A stretch of DNA of 64,000 bases, from the NCBI RefSeq assembly GCF_001636345.1, contig NZ_KV440945.1:3817854-3881853 (forward strand). The letters are read 5' to 3'. Source of the DNA: Cytobacillus gottheilii. GTDB lineage: Bacteria > Bacillota > Bacilli > Bacillales > Cytobacillaceae. A model generated the notes under the pieces. It made no database searches and was not told the DNA's origin. It saw only the letters and a program-made list of their open reading frames with translations. The translations under genes were made by a program, and so were the position numbers. This document shows, piece by piece, positions 61,235 through 64,000 of this stretch. The stretch's first letter is position 1; each line of letters opens with the position of its first letter.

Positions 61235-62095
61235 TTATTCGATGCTTCTCCATAAATAGAGTGAAGCATAGCTTAAGTATGGCTCCCAATGCTGGGCGTA
61301 TATTTGCATTTCTTCCTGGGTTGGCTTTACTGGTAAATCATATAATTTTTTGAGGGCATTTTGTATGCCAATATCTGCCGTGGGGAAAAGGTTCGGTCTG
61401 CCGAGTCCAAACATCAGGAAATTCTGAACGGTCCACGGACCAACTCCCCGCAATTTGATTAGTGTATCATAAATTTCCTCATCAGACATGTTCTTTAGCT
61501 CTTCATATTGTAAATATCCTTCGGTTGCAGCCTTTCCAATACCGATCACATACTCTGCTTTTCGTCCGCTAAACTGAAGTTCCCGGAGTTCTTCGACGGT
61601 TAGCTGTGCTACCGTTTCTGGGAGTGGATAAAAGGGGACACCATCTTTTTCAAAACCAAATTTGCGTACAAATCTTTCGGTTAATGTATAGGCGAATTTT
61701 AGGTTAACCTGCTGATGGATGATAAGTTTCATGAGTGAGCTGTATGGATCGAACTCTAGGAACAGCGGTGTTCCACGGTGATCTGTAAAAATCTCTTTCA
61801 AGTCAGTTTTAATAAAAAAATCATGAATTGGAGCAAGCTTAATATCCCACCCAAAAATAGCAGCGATTCGCTGTTGGGCTTGTTTTTGATACGGTTCTTC
61901 AATTCCTGAAATTTTGAATTTTGGTTCATTTGTTGTTCCAACCGCTTGGACTGTTGCGACAACTGGGGTTTTGTCGATTAAAAGAGGGACTTTTACAAAT
62001 CTTTTCTCCATATCAACAACATGCAGCGGATCAAGCGCTAATCTGCTTAGAACTAAATCGAAATTATATGGTCCTTCTACTGTCAGTATATCCAT
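61235..62095 (-). CDS. yfjP: DNA-3-methyladenine glycosylase, HhH-GPD superfamily (YfjP/AlkA-like)
   Basis: This protein of about 286 residues excises alkylated purines. The N-terminal TBP-like domain (about 1-110) is followed by the helix-hairpin-helix LRGVGPWTVQNF and the catalytic Asp in PTADIGI. A conserved HQQV lies near 135. The start is ATG 62095 behind GGGGAAA; the frame to 62125 has no Shine-Dalgarno. Together with rlmCD and pdaA it keeps the yfjO-yfjP-pdaA order of B. subtilis. Confidence 0.92.
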   Translation of the reverse strand: MDILTVEGPYNFDLVLSRLALDPLHVVDMEKRFVKVPLLIDKTPVVATVQAVGTTNEPKFKISGIEEPYQKQAQQRIAAIFGWDIKLAPIHDFFIKTDLKEIFTDHRGTPLFLEFDPYSSLMKLIIHQQVNLKFAYTLTERFVRKFGFEKDGVPFYPLPETVAQLTVEELRELQFSGRKAEYVIGIGKAATEGYLQYEELKNMSDEEIYDTLIKLRGVGPWTVQNFLMFGLGRPNLFPTADIGIQNALKKLYDLPVKPTQEEMQIYAQHWEPYLSYASLYLWRSIE

Positions 62096-62131
62096 ATTTC
62101 CCCGTCCTTGTTCTTTTACCTGCATTATAAC

Positions 62132-62178
62132 AAAAAGATCGAATCCAGTCAGAAGCAGAGCTGGATTCGATCTTTTAT
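62132..62178 (-). terminator. Intrinsic terminator of pdaA
   Basis: A 15-bp stem AAAAGATCGAATCCA/TGGATTCGATCTTTT with a 14-base loop overlaps the end of pdaA and carries T-runs on both sides. Confidence 0.9.
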
Positions 62179-62969
62179 CAGTATAGCATTGGGCTGCTGA
62201 TTTCTCGCGACCACATTAAATCGTCAATACTTTTAAATGTATAGCCGCGTTTCTTTAAATCTTGAATCGCTTTTTCCAGTGCTTCGGCATTGTCCTTTGA
62301 AACAGTATGAAGCAGGAGAATACAGCCTGGATGGATTTGTTTCATGATATTGTCGTATGCGTATTGCGCACCTTTTTGCTGATCCGTCTTCCAGTCAATA
62401 AAAGCTAATGACCATAAAACATGTGTATATCCTTGTTTTTTGGCTAGGTCTAGTGTTCTTTCGCTTAAAATGCCGCGTGGAGGACGTAAGTAGTTCATCG
62501 TTTTCATTCCGGTAAGCCTTTCGGTTTCTGCTCTGACTTTTTCTAATTCGCGGGTAAAGCGCTCTTGATCGACAGTTGTCATATCAGGATGATGCCAAGA
62601 ATGGTTCCCAATCGTATGGCCTTCAGCAGCCATTCTTTTTACCAGATCTGGAGCCGTGTTTAAGTAGTGTCCTGTAATAAAAAACGCTCCGGGCACTTTT
62701 TCTTTTTTCAGCACATCAAGAACTTGTGCTGTATAGCCATTTTCATACCCGTTATCAAAGGTTAAGTATATATCCTTTTTCGATGTGTCACCCTTATAAA
62801 AAGCATCGTATTTCTCTAAAAGATCATCAAGCGGTTTACCCGCTTCTGCCGGCACTTCGTTTGAAGCTTTTTTGAAGCCCCAATGGATTGGTTTATTTGA
62901 CGGCTGCGCGCTGGCTGAGGTGGTACACAATAGTAAAATGAAGGTGAAAATGATACTTTTCTTTAACAT
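62178..62969 (-). CDS. pdaA: Polysaccharide deacetylase PdaA (delta-lactam-forming, spore cortex)
   Basis: Of 263 residues, with a signal peptide (about 1-21, cleavage near SAS-AQ). The NodB domain has its catalytic Asp72-Asn73 in TFDNGYENGY, zinc ligands His123 and His127 (GNHSWHHPD), and RPPRG. PdaA deacetylates N-acetylmuramic acid residues before muramic delta-lactam formation in the cortex. This supports a spore-forming host. It acts outside the forespore membrane after export. Shine-Dalgarno GGAGGAG. Confidence 0.94.
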   Translation of the reverse strand: MLKKSIIFTFILLLCTTSASAQPSNKPIHWGFKKASNEVPAEAGKPLDDLLEKYDAFYKGDTSKKDIYLTFDNGYENGYTAQVLDVLKKEKVPGAFFITGHYLNTAPDLVKRMAAEGHTIGNHSWHHPDMTTVDQERFTRELEKVRAETERLTGMKTMNYLRPPRGILSERTLDLAKKQGYTHVLWSLAFIDWKTDQQKGAQYAYDNIMKQIHPGCILLLHTVSKDNAEALEKAIQDLKKRGYTFKSIDDLMWSREISSPMLY

Positions 62970-63169
62970 CTTTGTCTCCTCCAGGATTTTTTCTTAGTTT
63001 CTGTTTAAATGGTGGAAACATTAATGACAATTGTATCCTTTGTGGGTGGTGGATTTTGGGTTGGCTTTTGAGTAATTGTTGAAGAGAGTAGTTAAGTGCA
63101 TTTGTGACTTTGTGATGGGATCTAGCTGTAATAGGGAGTTTATATAGATTATAGAGGTGGGTTCTTGGC

Positions 63170-63860
63170 TTTTCGCGACATTATTTACCTTTTTTTGGAC
63201 TATTGAGGGGTGTTTCTCTGCTTTTCGCGACTCTGTTTACCTTTTTCTGGATTCTAGAGGGGTGTTTCTCTGCTTTCCGCGACACAGTTTACCTTTTTCT
63301 GGATTCTAGAGGGGTGTTTTTCTGCTTTTCGCGACACCATTTACCTTTTTTTGGATTACAGAGAGGTGTTTCTCTGCCTTTCGCGACACTGTTTACCTTT
63401 TTCTGGATTATAGAGGGGTGTTTCTCTGCTTTTCGCGACACTGTTTACCTCTTTTTGGATTATAGAAGGGTGTTTCTCTGCTTTTCGCGACACTATTTTC
63501 CTTTTTCTGGTTTATAGAGGGGTGTTTCTCTGCTTTCCGCGACACAGTTTACCTTTTTCTGGATTCTAGAGGGGTGTTTTTCTGCTTTTCGCGACACCAT
63601 TTACCTTTTTTTGGATTACAGAGAGGTGTTTCTCTGCCTTTCGCGACACTGTTTACCTTTTTCTGGATTATAGAGGGGTGTTTCTCTGCTTTTCGCGACA
63701 CTGTTTACCTCTTTTTGGATTATAGAAGGGTGTTTCTCTGCTTTTCGCGACACTGTTTACCTTTTTCTGGATTATAGAAGGGTGTTTCTCTGTTTTTCGT
63801 GACACTATTTTCCTTTTTCTGGTTTATAGAGGCGTGTTTCTTGGCTTTCCACGACAATCT
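63170..63860. repeat. Tandem array of 52-bp repeats (array 2)
   Basis: About 13 units with an exact 52-bp period (GGGG at 63207, 63259 and 63311). The unit is GGGGTGTTTCTCTGC, then TTTTCGCGACACTG, TTTACCTTTTTCTGGATT and TATAGA. Five units (about 240 bp, 63256-63494) are repeated almost exactly at 63516-63754, a 260-bp higher-order duplication. No spacers or gene. Frame is open on the plus strand in parts, but the period is not a multiple of three and no ribosome binding site is seen. Confidence 0.92.
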
Positions 63861-63930
63861 GGATTACAGTGGTGTATTTCTCTGCTATTCAGAACATCAT
63901 CGTTTAATTTATTCTCCCCCACTCACACAT

Positions 63931-63966
63931 AAAAATCCCCCGCAAACCAATGCCTGCAGGGGATCA
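63931..63966 (-). terminator. Terminator of a gene beyond the right edge
   Basis: ATCCCC...TGCA pairs with TGCGG...GGGAT with a T-run on the minus strand, placed just after the partial frame at 63972-64000. Confidence 0.65.
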
Positions 63967-63971
63967 TAATT

Positions 63972-64000
63972 TTATTTAAAAACAGGTTCTTTAAACTGTG
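63972..64000 (-). CDS. 3' end of a minus-strand gene extending beyond the window
   Basis: Eight codons (QFKEPVFK) and a stop precede a terminator. It is too short to identify. Confidence 0.4.

Noticed and set aside
63203-63777. Plus-strand frames over array 2
   Set aside because: Same reason as array 1: repeat-derived, no ribosome binding site, period not a multiple of three.
63170-63860. CRISPR array
   Set aside because: The units are contiguous with no variable spacers and no cas genes nearby.
1-64000. rRNA, tRNA, riboswitch or T-box elements
   Set aside because: No recognisable CCA-ended cloverleaf, rRNA core sequence or known riboswitch signature was seen by eye; a covariance-model search would be needed to exclude small RNAs.

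Overview
The window looks like the chromosome of a low-GC, endospore-forming Bacillaceae member. Strong AGGAGG-type ribosome binding sites, many T-tailed hairpin terminators, Spx, CsoR/CopZ/CopA, YitT, KatE, PdaA and a yfjO-yfjP-pdaA order like that of Bacillus subtilis all point that way. The genus cannot be fixed from sequence alone. I see no rRNA, tRNA, CRISPR array, prophage or intact insertion sequence. Most genes lie on the minus strand.

Region 1 (1-3.9 kb): the end of a membrane protein, a BCCT osmolyte transporter, a small Gly/Tyr-rich protein with a possible sporulation promoter, and an XRE regulator/membrane protein pair.

Region 2 (3.9-12.6 kb) is a uronate catabolic operon on the minus strand: kduI, a 2-hydroxyacid dehydrogenase, a complete TRAP transporter, a zinc alcohol dehydrogenase and two KduD-like dehydrogenases. 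It is divergent from an IclR-type regulator. A good sigma-A promoter, a perfect inverted repeat over its start site and a cre-like site lie in the divergent gap.

Region 3 (12.6-21.1 kb) starts with a 52-bp tandem repeat array and a two-gene ykvR-luciferase-like unit. It then holds a minus-strand operon: GntR/UTRA regulator, PTS EIICB, sulfatase, PTS EIIA, NanE and formylglycine-generating enzyme (FGE). The sulfatase has no signal peptide, carries a CSPSR motif and has its own FGE nearby. This suggests a pathway in which a sulfated amino sugar is imported and phosphorylated by the PTS and then desulfated in the cytoplasm. Next to the KduI/KduD operon it suggests use of glycosaminoglycan-derived sugars. 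I consider it the most interesting system here.

Region 4 (21.3-31.5 kb): a saiR-spxA2 stress module with four copies of a CTGTAA-N9-TTACAG palindrome, membrane proteins, an alpha/beta hydrolase, a LytTR regulator/membrane protein pair with phased direct repeats upstream, and a large protein joining a sigma-factor-like N-terminus to a zinc anti-sigma-like domain, a membrane segment and an outer domain. A MazG-like pyrophosphohydrolase, a 21-bp repeat array and hypothetical genes follow.

Region 5 (31.5-43.1 kb): a copper operon (csoR, copZ, copA, each behind a CsoR-like palindrome) with a small siroheme-reductase-like protein, a manganese catalase, a hydrolase, a half-length UvrC-like nuclease, a histidine phosphatase, YitT and an AraC/GyrI-like regulator.

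Region 6 (43.2-50.3 kb): the nirB-nirD-sumT/hemD-sirB-sirC assimilatory or dissimilatory nitrite reductase and siroheme operon, with an Fnr-type box exactly 41.5 bp upstream of the predicted start. Next is a DnaQ-BRCT gene bracketed by two identical 34-bp repeats.

Region 7 (50.3-64 kb): an orphan Imm22-like immunity protein, a frameshifted surface protein, KatE catalase, Dus, a PqqB-like hydrolase with two NhaC-type antiporters, RlmCD, an AlkA-like glycosylase, PdaA, and a second, longer 52-bp repeat array.
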